Source: Cordilura impudica (taxonomy: Eukaryota; Arthropoda; Insecta; Diptera; Scathophagidae). Taken from it: DNA of 64,000 nt. Below, piece after piece: positions 53,496-64,000 of the stretch; within the stretch, counting starts at the first letter, position 1; the number at the start of each line of letters is the position of its first letter. The notes under the pieces are model-generated. The model had not been told where the DNA came from, ran no database searches, and was given only the letters and a program-made list of their open reading frames with translations. The DNA is taken from NCBI GenBank assembly GCA_963682025.1, contig OY821517.1:23089120-23153119 (forward strand), given 5' to 3'. The position numbers and the translations under genes are program-made.

Positions 53496-54150
53496 TAATT
53501 TTTAAACTCTTTCTTTTAACTCATACTCTCTGTCTGTCTGCCATGGGTGGACCCCATTCCCCCTTATCCAATTGATCTGAAACTTGGCCCAGATTAATTT
53601 TGGGGTAGTCACGCACAGTCCCGCGTGGTCACGCACAGTCACGAAATGTGATCTAAATGTCTTTCCCCTCATCCGATCGATCTCAAACTTGGTCCATACA
53701 CTTGCTGTGAAAAAAGATTAACTTTGACTTAGTCACGCACAGTCACGCGTGGTCAAATACAGTCACGGAGTGATCTAAATGTCACTACACGTGCTGTGAA
53801 AAAAAGATTATCTTCGACATAGTCACGCGCAGTCACGCATAGTCACGCACAGTCACGGAGTGATTTAAAACCCATTTTCCCTTATCCGATCGATCTAAAA
53901 CTTGGTCGATAGACTTGCTGTGAAAAAAGATTAACTTTGACATAGTCACGCACAGTCAAGGAGAGATTAAAACCCCACTTCCCCTCATCCGATGGATCTG
54001 AAACTTTATCCATAGACTTGTTGTGGCCAAATATTAATTTTAAGATAGTCACACACAGCTACGCACGGTCACGGAGATATTCAAAACTCATATGCATAAG
54101 GAAAGAAAGAGTTTTAATAAAAACTTTGTTTTTATGGGTTAGATTATTAA
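53496..54150 (-). repeat. Composite repeat, minus-strand copy
   Basis: TTTTTAAACTCTTTCTTTTAACTCATACTC at the left and AAAACTTTGTTTTTATGGGTTAGATTATT at the right, with five CAGTCACGCA-rich units between. Same family as 51408-51990. Confidence 0.85.
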
Positions 54151-54242
54151 AGCTATGGATAGAATATTTCTCACAAATTTTCTTTTGCTTAAGACCAGCA
54201 GTAAAATCATCTATTATTCTGGTTTTTAATGCCTCACAAAAC

Positions 54243-54576
54243 TTTGTTTTGTTCTACCGTTTTATTCCGATTTTGAGCAAACGTATATTATTTGAAAGGT
54301 ATTTCTTTTTATCTGCTCACCAGATTACAGGTTTTTAAATTTTTTCCTTTATTTTGAGTAAATTTTATTTAAAGTTGCTACTAACACATACATACATAAA
54401 ATTATACATATGCTATGTGTGTGTTTATTAAATTTGTTAATGTGATTGTTAATGAGTTTGTTATCTTCATTCACAATAATAATAAACCAAAAAAGTGTTG
54501 GTTTGTGAATTGGCTCAGTTGAGAAATAAAGTTGCCTAGAAATAGCACTCGAATTTTGAGCGCTGGAATCTGCTAG
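54243..54576 (+). mobile_element. Non-autonomous Helitron, copy 5, 5'-truncated
   Basis: Joins the family at TTTGTTCTACCGTTTTAT and lacks the TC start. The 3' end has the hairpin (CTCGAATTTTGAG, one mismatch) and CTAG at 54573-54576 followed by T. Confidence 0.85.
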
Positions 54577-55329
54577 TAATAATTAATAATTAATAAGATT
54601 TAAAATTGTGTACGAAAAACAGTTGAAATAAAACATCAGAAACTATAAATATTTAAACAACGGTTAAGATTTTATACACTTTCTTTCATACCATCTTCTA
54701 TTTTTATCACAAAAAATTAAATACTTTTTTATCTATTTTTTTATTGGATTTTTCGATAGAGAACGGTATCATTTTGGTCATTTCACAAAAAAAAAAAAAC
54801 ATAATTTTAGTACTTAATTCGGTATTATTAAAAAACTAAATTTGCAAATTCAAAGTTTTGTAAAAGTTTCCAATGTATTGTTACCCACTGTATATAGTCA
54901 TTGTTACGTTTATTTATTAATATTATTGTTTTGCTTTGTTTAAATTATTACTGGTGTTTTTTAGAATATAAGTGGGTTTGTTGTTGTAATGTTATTTACT
55001 TATTATTTATGTAGAATCTAATGTCGCAATAACGAATGACGAACTATCGTTAAAAAATCGTTTACAGTTTCTTCAAAAATTTTATCTCTTTTTAATACAT
55101 TTTAGGAAACCGTTAAAAATAAGGTTAAAAATCGTTTACATTTTGTTTTCTAATTTCAATACATTTTTAAATTATTAAAAAAATAATAAAAAATAATATA
55201 AAAATATTTATATTCTATTAAGTTAACATTTTACTTTAAACACTATAAAAATAGAATATACTGATAGCCATAAGGGCTATCTGGTGTTTTTAAGAAAATG
55301 AAAAAAAATATTCTAGGTCCACTTTTCTA
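54577..55329. other. AT-rich spacer, nothing recognised
   Basis: Contains two similar TCGTTTACA(G/T)TTT texts near 55.06 and 55.13 kb. No gene. Confidence 0.35.
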
Positions 55330-55530
55330 TTTTTTAACTCTTCATAAAAAAGTACATTTTCTTAAAAAAGTAATTTTTTTAAGTACCTCGTTTTAAAAAA
55401 TATAATAAAGTACCTTTTCTTAGAAATGTACATTTTCTTAAAAAAAGTACGTATATTTTCTTAAATAGGTACCTTTCCTTAAAAAGTAAATTTTCTTAAA
55501 AAAGGTCCTTTTCTTAAAAAATTAAGTTTT
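55330..55530. repeat. AT satellite array
   Basis: TTTTCTTAAAAAAGTAC-type units just beyond the 3' side of the Penelope element. Confidence 0.85.
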
Positions 55531-55690
55531 TTTTTTTATTTTCTGTATGTATAGTTGACCTTTGAGTTGTTAATTAATTCGATTTGTTCAGCTTGAGGTC
55601 ATAAAATTTTTAATAAAATAAACAAAAAAGGTTTTTTTATGTTTTAATTTTATTAATATTTTTTCTTTTTATATAATATTTGACCCAATA

Positions 55691-55719
55691 TTTCGACCGA
55701 ATTTTCCGATCATCATCAG
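55691..55719 (-). ncRNA. Hammerhead-like ribozyme core beside the Penelope ORF
   Basis: On the minus strand CTGATGA (55719-55713) and GAAA (55694-55691) flank a stem GATCGGA-AAA-TTCGGTC of 7 bp with two G-T wobbles. This is the conserved hammerhead core with stem II. Penelope-like elements are known to carry hammerheads in their terminal repeats. Stems I and III and the cleavage site could not be confirmed. Confidence 0.5.
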
Positions 55720-55907
55720 GGGATCTGTTGTTAAATAAACAAAGTAATAATGACAAAACATTTTTTAATATAATTACAAAAATATTATTTAAACACTAAA
55801 AACAACTGATGTATAAAATAAAAACAAATTTACATACATAAACAAAAAGATAGTTTTCCGCGAAAAAAAAACCAAAAATTTATCCTTGTTACACTTCCAA
55901 GCTATTG

Positions 55908-57863
55908 TCATCTACTGTTTTGTTTTGATAAATATTTGTCTATTGTGTGTCTGTAGATTTGGGCGCAATTATCTGTGTCAGTTTTGTAATTTAGTCTCTT
56001 CTCTACTGGTACATTAATAATATGTAACATCTCTAGAGTATATCTCTTCTTATAATTATTCTCACCCACTAATATTTTCACATTGTCAAAGTTTGGTTTA
56101 TGTCCAGTTAAGGTACAGTGGGCTGCTAATGCTGTTTTTTGTGAAATTGGTTTGTCAACTGCTTTTTGGTCCGATTTATGTGATGAAAGTCTAGTCTTAA
56201 GTTTTGTTTTTGTTGTACCAACATATACCTTCGGGCATATGTTGGACTCGTCTCCATTACAATTTATTTGATAGACAAGATTCGATTTGTCTTCTTTTAA
56301 TAATTTTGATTTAGTTTTACTAAATAACTTTTCAAGTGTATTGTCTGTTCTAGTTGCTAATTCAAATTTATTCTTGTTATATATATCCGCATTTTTAAGT
56401 CTCTCCGATAAACCTGGTATATATGTCATGGACTTATATATTTTCGGAGTCTTCTCCCTAATCCTATGTTCTCCAATTAATTTCCTTTTTCCCTGTTCTA
56501 TTAAGTCATTAATAGTTTTAATCGGGAAGTCATTTTTAATCAATAAAGATTTTATTTTGTCTATGTTTGTCGTGTGAAATTCATTGTCGCTTATTTCTAA
56601 CACTCTATTAATAAAATTAGACGCTGTATTAATAATAGTACTTTTCGGGTGTTTCGAGTAAAAATTTATTAACCTACCAGAAGCCATTGGTTTTTGATAC
56701 CAATCAAATTTTATCAGGTTATCTTTTCTGATAAGAATACAGTCTAAATATGGTAACCTTCCTTCATTCTCCTTTTCCATTGTAAATTGTATTTGTCTGT
56801 TATAATTGTTTAATGTGTTAAGTGTTTCGTCAATATTGGCTGTTTTCACTATCGCAAACAAATCATCTACATATTTAGTAACTAATCTTAGCTTATCATC
56901 TAACTTATCAAGCGTCACGTTTAATAACTCTTCCATAACGATGTCTGCAATAACTGGTGATGCTGGAGATCCCATAGGCATTCCTTTCTTTTGTTCGTAG
57001 AAATATTCTTTGTAATTAAAATATCTGTTATCCTTTATACAAAACGTGAGTAATTCCATAAAAATGTCTTTGGGGATTTTTGTAAATTTTTCCAGTATGT
57101 TCCATTTTCTTTCAATTGTCTTCAGTGCTAAATTTACCGGAATACTCGGGAAAAGGGATATAACATCAAAAGATATTAATGTTTCGTCTACATGTATATG
57201 TGTGTTATTAATTTTATTTTTAAAATCTTTTGCGTCTTTTACGTTGTACATTGAATTCTGCGTTAAGTTCTTTAAAATATCTACTAAGTATTTGCATAAT
57301 TCATAAGATGGTGAATTAATCGACGAGCAGATTGGCCTTAAAGGAGTTCCATTTTTGTGTATTTTTGGCAGGCCATATATCCTTGGTGATGTTGCTATTC
57401 TTGTTGTGAGTCGTTTCTTGCTTGTTAAGTCTATCAGGTTCATATTAAATAGCTTTTCAATAAGAATGTTGTTTTTGTTTTGTAAGATTGATGTTGGGTC
57501 TTTTTTCAGACGTCTGTATGTGCAGATATCTCCTAATATATCTTTCATCTTGGTTTCATAATCTGTTTTTTCCAATGCCACTGTTGTGTTACCTTTGTCT
57601 GAATTTAAAATGAGAATGTTTTTATTTTTGTCCAAAAATCTTTTAGCTTGTCCCACTGTGTCAAGTATTAGTTTATCCCTATTAATTAGTTTGTTTTTGA
57701 ATAAATGGTTATCTACTAATGAAACTAGTTTTATTCGTGATTTCTCTTGTTGTTCTCTACCCTCAATTGTTTGAATACACTCTTCTCCATCCGCAATACA
57801 TTTAAACAAAGGGAATGTAGTCAATGTATTAGGCAATGCAAATGACTTTTTAAAAAAGTACAT
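55908..57863 (-). CDS. Penelope-like element protein: RT plus GIY-YIG endonuclease, N-terminally truncated
   Basis: A 651-residue open frame. The RT has ISFDVISLFPSIPV (motif A), KKGMPMGSPASPVIADIV (B) and KYVDDLFAIV (C, about residue 331). The C-terminal third holds the Penelope-type GIY-YIG nuclease (LVYQINC ... KVYVGTTKTKLKTRLSSHK, about 528-570), with a CCHH-like Cys set between. The element copies itself by target-primed reverse transcription. Full Penelope proteins are longer (about 840). Here the first residues (MYFFKK) come from AT satellite, and the native sequence begins only at about FALPNTL, so the N-terminus is lost. The catalytic core shows no break. A decayed relative lies at 34700-35420. 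Confidence 0.92.
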   Translation of the reverse strand: MYFFKKSFALPNTLTTFPLFKCIADGEECIQTIEGREQQEKSRIKLVSLVDNHLFKNKLINRDKLILDTVGQAKRFLDKNKNILILNSDKGNTTVALEKTDYETKMKDILGDICTYRRLKKDPTSILQNKNNILIEKLFNMNLIDLTSKKRLTTRIATSPRIYGLPKIHKNGTPLRPICSSINSPSYELCKYLVDILKNLTQNSMYNVKDAKDFKNKINNTHIHVDETLISFDVISLFPSIPVNLALKTIERKWNILEKFTKIPKDIFMELLTFCIKDNRYFNYKEYFYEQKKGMPMGSPASPVIADIVMEELLNVTLDKLDDKLRLVTKYVDDLFAIVKTANIDETLNTLNNYNRQIQFTMEKENEGRLPYLDCILIRKDNLIKFDWYQKPMASGRLINFYSKHPKSTIINTASNFINRVLEISDNEFHTTNIDKIKSLLIKNDFPIKTINDLIEQGKRKLIGEHRIREKTPKIYKSMTYIPGLSERLKNADIYNKNKFELATRTDNTLEKLFSKTKSKLLKEDKSNLVYQINCNGDESNICPKVYVGTTKTKLKTRLSSHKSDQKAVDKPISQKTALAAHCTLTGHKPNFDNVKILVGENNYKKRYTLEMLHIINVPVEKRLNYKTDTDNCAQIYRHTIDKYLSKQNSR

Positions 57864-57930
57864 TTTCTTAAAAAGTACCTTTTATTTTTAAAGTACCTTT
57901 TCATAAATAAGTAAATTTTCTTAAAAAAGT
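57846..57930. repeat. AT satellite, junction with Penelope
   Basis: TTTTTAAAAAAGTACATTTTC-type units that directly abut the truncated 5' end of the Penelope ORF. Confidence 0.8.
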
Positions 57931-57937
57931 ACCTTTT

Positions 57938-58556
57938 TTGAACTCTTTCTTTTAACTCATAATGTCTGTCTGTCTGTCTGCCTGCCATGGGGCAACCCCA
58001 TTCCCCCTCATCCAATTGATCTGAAACTTGGTCCATAGTCTTGTTGTGACTATAGATTAATTTTGGGGTAGTTACGCACAGTCACGTAGTGATTTAAAAC
58101 CCATTTCTCCTTTCCGATCGATCTGAAACGTGGTCGATAGATTTGCTGTGAAAAAGATTAATTTTGACATAGACACGCACAGTCACGTATAGTCACGCAC
58201 AGTCACGTCATCCAATCGATCTGAAACTTTGTCCATAGACTTGTGTGGCCAAACGTGAATTTTAAGATAGTCACACACAGTCACGCATAGTTACGCACAG
58301 TCACGGAGTGATTGAAACCCCATTTCCCCTCATGCGATAGATCTGTAACTTTATCCATAGACTTATTTTGGCCAAAGATTAATATTAATATAGTCACACA
58401 CAGTCACGGAGTGATTTAAACCCCATTTCCCCTCATCCAATCAATCTGAACCTTGGTCCATAGGCTTGTTGTGACCAAAGAGATTCAAAACTCATATGCA
58501 TAAGGATGGAAAGAGTTTTAATAAAAACTTTGTTTTTATGGGTTAGATTATTAAAA
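57938..58556 (-). repeat. Composite repeat, minus-strand copy within satellite
   Basis: From AACTCTTTCTTTTAACTCAT to GTTTTTATGGGTTAGATTATT, with CACGCACAGTCACG subrepeats. AT satellite continues on both sides. Confidence 0.85.
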
Positions 58557-59070
58557 AAGTAAATTTTCTTAAAAATATTCCTTTTCTTAAAAAATATATC
58601 TTTTCTTAAAAAATATCTCTGTTTTTAAAGTACCTTTTCTTAAAAAAGTACATTCTCTTAAAAAAGTACCATTTCTTAAAAAAGAACATTATCTTAAAAA
58701 GTACATTTAAAAGTACATTTTCTTAAAAAAGTACCTTTTCTTAAAAAAGTAAATTTTCTTAAAAAGTATCTTTTGTTTTTAAAGTACCTATTCTTAAAAA
58801 GTACCGTTTTCTCCAAAAAAACTACACTATCTCAAAAAATACCTTTTCCTAAAAAAGTACATTTGCTTAAAAAAGTACCTTGTCTTAAAAGAGTATACTT
58901 TCTTAAAAAGTACCTTTTCTTATTAAAGTACATTTTCTTAAAAAGTTTATTTATTTTTTAAAGAATCCTTTCTTAAAAAGTAAATTTTCTTAAAAAGTGC
59001 ATTTGCTTAAAAAGTACCTTTTCTTAAAAAAGTTTACTTTTATAAATGGACCTTTTCTTAAAATACCTTT
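58557..59070. repeat. AT satellite array
   Basis: About 510 bp of TTTTCTTAAAAAAGTACC-type units. The frame at 58773 is repeat-encoded. Confidence 0.9.
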
Positions 59071-59544
59071 TATTGAAAAATGTTCGGAGGACTTATATTC
59101 AATAGTGTTTTTAACAAAATGAGTTTTTGATGGCTAATTCCTCAGTGTCTAATCGACGATTGGTGGTATTAATTTTGAGTGAAAAAAATAGTTCTAGACT
59201 CACTTTTTCTTTTATTTTTTCACAGAGATGCTCGGGCTGATTCTAAGTATATTGTCAAAATTTTTTCTCACATCAAAATTTTGAGAAATCTATGCTTGAA
59301 ATGGTAAAAGTTAGTATGTTGAAAATATTGGACAAAATATTATCTTTCTCTTGAGTAGGTACACCTGATATTTAGAAGCTGTACAGATTTCCTAAATATA
59401 CAGCGGCCTTGACTCCACTATATACACTTGCTAGAAAATGTACCCGTACACATGAAGATGAAAATTTGAAATATTGATAAGTCCCAAAATCAAAAAAATC
59501 GGTGCTGACGAGAGAAAACTTATCGTAAATCTTTGAAATGAGGA
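59071..59544. other. Unclassified spacer
   Basis: No recognised gene; may include upstream parts of the LINE relic that follows. Confidence 0.35.
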
Positions 59545-59990
59545 TTCTAGACATTTAATGGTGTCGGAATACAAATATTTAGGAGTATTTTTAACTCCGA
59601 AAATGTCATACACCAAGCATGTTAATTCCAAAAAGACGCCGCGAAATCCAGTATAAACGTAACCTGGAAAAATTTTATAGGTAGAAAGGAAGTTTTTTTA
59701 GAGGCGAAATGGAAAATGTTCCTCGCGGTTTGTAGATCGATGCATAGGGCAACACTTTGTTTGAGGTTATTGATATGCTGCAACGGTTCTTGAATCTGTT
59801 ACCCTCCACTTCGGTTTTACGTTTAGATTAATATCTGGAGTTATTGCACTATTTATGCCAAATGAAAACAAAATATTTGAAAAAGTAAAGAATTTGATAA
59901 ACTTAATACTAAATTATAACAACAAACACTCCGAATTTTTAATATTTTATTAGAGATGTCTCCATATTTTAGGCCATATCTTGGCACAGT
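59545..59990 (+). pseudogene. Non-LTR reverse transcriptase relic (thumb region)
   Basis: Frames read VSEYKYLGVFLTPKMSYTKHV, then SSINVTWKNFIGRKEVFLEA and KWKMFLAVCRS, the segment after the RT palm in R1/LOA/Jockey-group LINEs. Frameshifted and truncated. Clade not assignable by eye. Confidence 0.6.
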
Positions 59991-60029
59991 GATGCCCGAT
60001 TTACTCCATTTTAAATACCAGCCTGCTCT

Positions 60030-60255
60030 TAATAATTAAAAAAATGGTTTATTTTGTGAATGAGCGTGATTTCAACAGACAGAAAGACAAACGGACAGAC
60101 GTACGAATGGACAGACGGACATTGCTATATCGACTTAAGTTGTTATAAGCATCAAGAATATATTTCTTTATAGGCGCGCAAATGCATTTTTCGATGAGTT
60201 ACAAACGGAATGCCAAACCTATATATATCCTCTGCACCGTGGTGTGGAGAGTATA
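60030..60255. repeat. Common dispersed fly repeat
   Basis: CAACAGACAGAAAGACAAAC, GACATTGCTATATCGACTTA and CCGTGGTGTGGAGAGTATAA are the familiar text of a repeat widespread in higher flies. Pieces also lie at about 16.2 and 18.35 kb. Confidence 0.6.
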
Positions 60256-60349
60256 AAAATATCTAATAACACAAAACGGTAGCCCAGTATTGTTCCACTC
60301 AATTAAATATATTATTATACATATGTTTATATCAGAGCCTACGGACAAG

Positions 60350-60440
60350 CTCGAGTACTCGAGCTACTCGAGCTACTCGAAGCTCGAGCTACTCGAGTAG
60401 TTGATGAGCTACTCGAGCTCAACGAGTAGCTCGAGTAGTA
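60350..60440. repeat. Subterminal CTCGAG palindrome cluster
   Basis: CTCGAG occurs seven or so times with GCTACTCGAG and CGAGTAGCTCGAG words in both orientations, right inside the presumed hAT terminus. Subterminal repeats of this sort are transposase-binding sites in other hAT elements. Confidence 0.7.
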
Positions 60441-60587
60441 AAAATTAGCATTTTTCATGTTTGAAAGCATGTAAAAAGTTAAATATTGGTATTTAGTATA
60501 ACAAATGTATACTTTTTAGAATCGTACAGATACCAGGAATATCACTATTAAATTTCACTTGAATTGGAGTGTCCCACTTGCATGGGC

Positions 60588-63060
60588 AAACTACTACTCG
60601 AAAAAGCTCGACGACTTTCCATACAAATGTATGAAAATATTAACTTCATAGATGTTTGACTTCATTTAAGAAAAAATTTTCCCAAAATACATGGTATGAT
60701 TTTATATATTTTGAAGTCAGTTACACTGATAGATTACCCTCCTGAAATATTAAAACATTCTGATAAAAACTATGGAGTGGGCTAACTACTACTCGAAAAA
60801 GATCATCCACTTTCCACTCAAATGTATGAAAATATGATCTTCGTATATGTTTGATGCCTATTTACAAAAAAATTTTAAAGAACACTTGGAAAAACCTCTT
60901 TGTATTTTAATTTGAATATATGTAGAGGATATGTTTTCAAAATTTCAAAGCATTTCGACAAAAATGTTGGCGTGTGGGAACAACTACTCGAAAAAGATCG
61001 GAAATTTTGCAAAAAGTGTAAAAAAATAAAAAAAAAAAATTTTATATTTTTTCACTGTCTGTAATTGACTATATTCAGAGATTACTCGTAAAAAATGTTA
61101 AGCCATTCCGACCAAAATTGTGGCGTCGGTATAGCACTAGTCGACTGATATTGACCACTTTCTATACAAATGTGTGAAAATATGCTCTTATTTGAAGTTT
61201 GATGATATTTTCCAGAAAATTTTCCACAATGACGTGATAAAAAATTATATTCGTTAGAGCTGTATATACAAATAGAACACCTCCTTCAAGTTTCAAAGCA
61301 TTCCGCCAAAAATTGAAGCTTGGAGGAACTACTACTCGACGAAAAACAAAAAATAAAAAATAAATTTTTCCAAAAAAAAAAAAATTTTTTTTTCTTTTTA
61401 CTGCTCGTAATTGACCTTATTCACAGATGACTCATTTAAAAAATTAAGCCATTCCGATGAAAATTGAGCTCTGGGCGAACAACTACTCGAAAAAAATCAG
61501 CCACTTTCTATACAAATGTGTGCAAATTTGCTCTTATTTCAAGTTTGATGTAACTTTAAAAAAAATTTTCCATCACGACTTCCTAAACTTTTTTACTGCT
61601 TTAGTTGCAAATTTATCAGGATAATCTTCTTAAAATTTCAAAGTATTGCAATAATAATTGTGCTGTTGGCGAACTACTACTCGAAAAAGCTCGACCACTT
61701 TCCATACAAATATATGAAAAAATACACTTCATGCAAGTTTGACATCGATTTACACAAAATATTTAAGGCACACATGGTACAAATTTATGCTTTTTAAAGT
61801 TGGAAATATGATTACATTTCGTACACGAAATTTCAAAGTAATCTGACCAAAATTGTGGCTCGGACGAACTACTACTCGAAAAAGATCAGACTCTTCCCAT
61901 ACAAAAGTGTGAAAATTTGCTCTTATTTCATGTTTGAGATAATTTTACAGAAAATTTTTTATAATGACATAGCCAAAAGTTATATTTCTTAGATTTAGAA
62001 ATGTAAGGAGAGTACTTCTTTTAAATTTCAAACGTTTCCGACAATAATGGTGGGGTGGACAAACTACTACTCGGAAAACCTCGACCACTTTCCATACAAA
62101 TGTATGAAAACATTCACTTCATGGAAGTTTGACATCGATTTACATAAAATATTTAAGGCACACATGGTACAAATTTATGCTTTTTAAAGTTGGAAATATG
62201 ATTACATTGCGTCAACGAAATTTCAAAGTAATCTGACCAAAATTGTGGCTCCGACGAACTACTACTCGAAAAAGATCAGACTCTTCCCATACAAAAGTGT
62301 GAAAATTTGCTCTTATTTCATGTTTGAGATAATTTTACAGAAAATTTTTTTAAATGACATAGCCAAGAGTTATATTTCTTAGATTTAGAAATGTAAGGAG
62401 TGTATTTCTTTTAAATTTCAAACGTTTCCGACAATAATGGTGGGGTGGACAAACTACTACTCGGAAAAGCTCGACCACTATCCATACAAATGTATGAAAA
62501 CATTCACTTCATGGAAGTTTGACATCGATTTACAAAAAATTTTTCAAAAGTATATGGTAAAAATTAATACAAGTTGTAGTAATACAATTGTAGTCCATCA
62601 ACACATTATTTTTCTATAATATTGAAACACTCGGGTGAAAGGTGTGGGGTGGACGAACTACTACTCGAAAAAGATCAGTAATTAAAAAAAATCTTTTTCA
62701 AAAAATATTTAAGGAACACTTGCTACAAATTTATAAATACTAAAGTTACATATAAGAGGACATAACGTCCTTAAAATTTCAAAGAATTTCGGCAATAATT
62801 GTGCTGTTGCCGAAATACTACTCGAAAAAAATCAGCCAGTTTCCATAAATGTGTTAAAATTTGGTTTTCTTTTAAGTTTGATGTAATTTTACAGAACATT
62901 TTCCTTCACGACTTGCTAAAAGTTTATATGTTGTGAAGTTTACGATTTGTGGACATTGTATCCTTCAAATTTCAAACTATTCCAAGAAAATTATGGAGGC
63001 GGCGAACTACTACTCGAAAAAATTCAGCTACTTACATACAGTGTGCGCAGATTTACTCTT
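60588..63060 (+). repeat. Tandem array, 14 units of about 196 bp, in the hAT subterminal region
   Basis: Each unit has a near-invariant ACTACTACTCGAAAAAG(A/C)TC, at about 60590, 60786, 60984, 61128, 61328, 61484, 61672, 61868, 62062, 62258, 62455, 62658, 62814 and 63006. CCACTTTCCATACAAATGT, a TTTGATGT/TTTACA segment and ATTTCAAA...TTCCGACAA follow in most. Modal spacing is 192-203 bp with short units of about 144-156. Units at 61690-62085 and 62085-62480 are near-identical dimers (period about 391 bp), a higher-order repeat. No ORF of weight. Confidence 0.88.
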
Positions 63061-63244
63061 CTATCTAGTTTGATGTAAGTTATTACATTTATTTTAGTGA
63101 ATATTTCATTTTATTTAAGTACATAAAATCTAATAATTTTTTAACAATGAATGTTGAAAAATAATGATAAATAATTTTTAAAGTACAGTATCATTTAATT
63201 AATAACATTGAATTAAGGACTTCTATATACTTTACATTAAAAAA

Positions 63245-64000
63245 TCTTTGTTATGACTGAAAAAAACTAAAGTGTTGACATTTGATGGTTTCAGCGAACT
63301 TCTTTTAGTAGTGACTACATTACCAACTGTAGAAAAGTACTGCTCTGATTATGCTGAAGTCGCTGGGATACAAAGCAATCTCTTGGCTATTCGTGATATA
63401 TTCGGGTACTTTTCTTCACGATCCTGCCACCATTTTAGTGGACAGTCTTTCCACTCGATTTGTTTTTCACGTTGATATCTCGACCACTCGATGTCAAGGT
63501 TATCATTTGTGCTCTACGTTCGTTCTAAAAATTTGTCGATAGCGCATATTTTAGAATGCTGAAATGTTGTATATTCTGTTGGTAATTCTTCTTCTTTACA
63601 CAAAAGCTCCTTCACTTCTTTTTCGATTTGGGATTGATTAAAAAGAATTTCATGCTCCATATCTTTATAACGAGGATCGAAAAATGATGTCAACATTCTT
63701 GCTGCTACATCTTTCCGTTCTGACTTGACGTTAGTTTTAAAAGAAATTGTCCAATCATCGTCGGTTATATCATCATTTAAGTACTCTTCAATCCAGTGGT
63801 TTAGTATTGGGCGAACCATCGAAATCGAAGATTTGTTAGAGCACAAAATATCGGTAAGAAGGTATGGTGGTTCCGGAACACTTTTTATTTGTTCAATTTT
63901 GCTCCACTCAGCTTCAGATAATTCAAAATCCACCGCAACTCGCTGACTAGTCACATTTCTGTCCGCCAACACGTTTATTAAAGATGTACGATTTTGGATG
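63245..64000 (-). pseudogene. hAT transposase, C-terminal part, frameshifted, cut by window edge
   Basis: From the window edge: INVLADRNVTSQRV, FELSEAEWSKIEQIK, SSISMVRPILN and LTSFFDPRYKDME (the conserved hAT region after the RNase-H fold). A frameshift near 63540 then leads to LKWWQDREEKYPNISRIAKR, a stop, and SEQYFSTVGNVVTTKRSSL then KPSNVNTLVF, the C-terminal dimerisation domain. hAT transposases cut and paste DNA using a DDE site; the catalytic aspartates lie outside or at the edge of the window. One frameshift and one stop make this copy inactive unless they are sequence errors. Confidence 0.85.

Larger units (their letters stand above)
60333..64000 (-). mobile_element. hAT-superfamily transposon, left end and interior (continues past window)
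   Basis: The left terminus appears to be CAGAGCCTACGGACAAGCTC at 60333 (hAT TIRs often start CAGNG). It is followed by a CTCGAG/GAGTAGCTCGAG cluster (60350-60440), a 2.4 kb tandem array and then a minus-strand transposase whose C-terminus is at about 63245. The other end lies outside the window, so TIR and 8 bp duplication (candidate GTTTATAT, 60325-60332) are unverified. Confidence 0.7.

Noticed and set aside
58773..58961. 62-codon plus frame of FLKYLFLKSTVFSKK type
   Set aside because: Pure satellite translation.
1..64000. CRISPR array, bacterial operons, tRNA or rRNA genes
   Set aside because: No spacer-repeat arrays, no prokaryotic features and no tRNA arm motifs or rRNA sequence were seen; tandem arrays here are satellites and transposon parts.

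Overview
The window is eukaryotic nuclear DNA from a fly, most likely a calyptrate (blow-fly or house-fly type). It is AT-rich, its genes have short GT-AG introns, and its host proteins are insect-like. It is crowded with fly-type transposable elements: Jockey- and I-clade LINEs, Penelope, Helitron, hAT, Tc1/mariner, Merlin-like sequence and many MITEs. The species cannot be fixed from sequence alone.

Host genes are few and widely spaced. (1) 4957-6749 (+): the 3' exons of a cytosolic Hsp70-family chaperone ending in EEVD. Its first exon is not visible, and its 3' half is repeated twice more in tandem (units start at 5998, 7059 and 8121). (2) 9246-10854 (+): a complete six-exon TMEM135-like membrane protein. 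(3) 30757-32176 (+): a MADF-domain gene interrupted by one stop, next to a Merlin-type transposase relic. (4) 38682-39851 (-): an intact MADF-domain regulator with His/Gln-rich tracts. (5) 41752-42625 (-): a complete three-exon UPRT homologue. Two possible orphan coding exons lie at 20447 and 37848.

Layout: 0-4 kb holds Helitrons, a Jockey relic and duplicated fly repeats. 5-11 kb holds the Hsp70 array and TMEM135. 11-16 kb holds a dead Tc1/mariner element and an I-clade relic split by a 1.4 kb solo LTR. 16-20 kb holds inverted-repeat elements and AT-rich DNA. 21-25.4 kb is a complete Jockey-clade retrotransposon with both ORFs open and a 16 bp target duplication. 26-38 kb holds MITEs, the Merlin/MADF block, an AT satellite, a Penelope relic and a MITE nest. 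38-43 kb holds two host genes. 43-60 kb holds satellite arrays, a gag fragment with a primer-binding site, a Tc1 relic and a Penelope element. 60.3-64 kb is the end of a hAT element whose subterminal region is a tandem array of about 196 bp units.

The signals most worth following are: the hAT-terminal array, each unit carrying a CTACTCGA-type motif; a series of palindromes with complementary stem changes inside the solo LTR; the partial Hsp70 triplication; the Merlin-plus-MADF block between inverted repeats; a MITE flanked by 14 bp palindromic direct repeats; and a hammerhead-like core next to the Penelope ORF. Splice sites, domains and element ends were read by eye, with no alignments or searches run.
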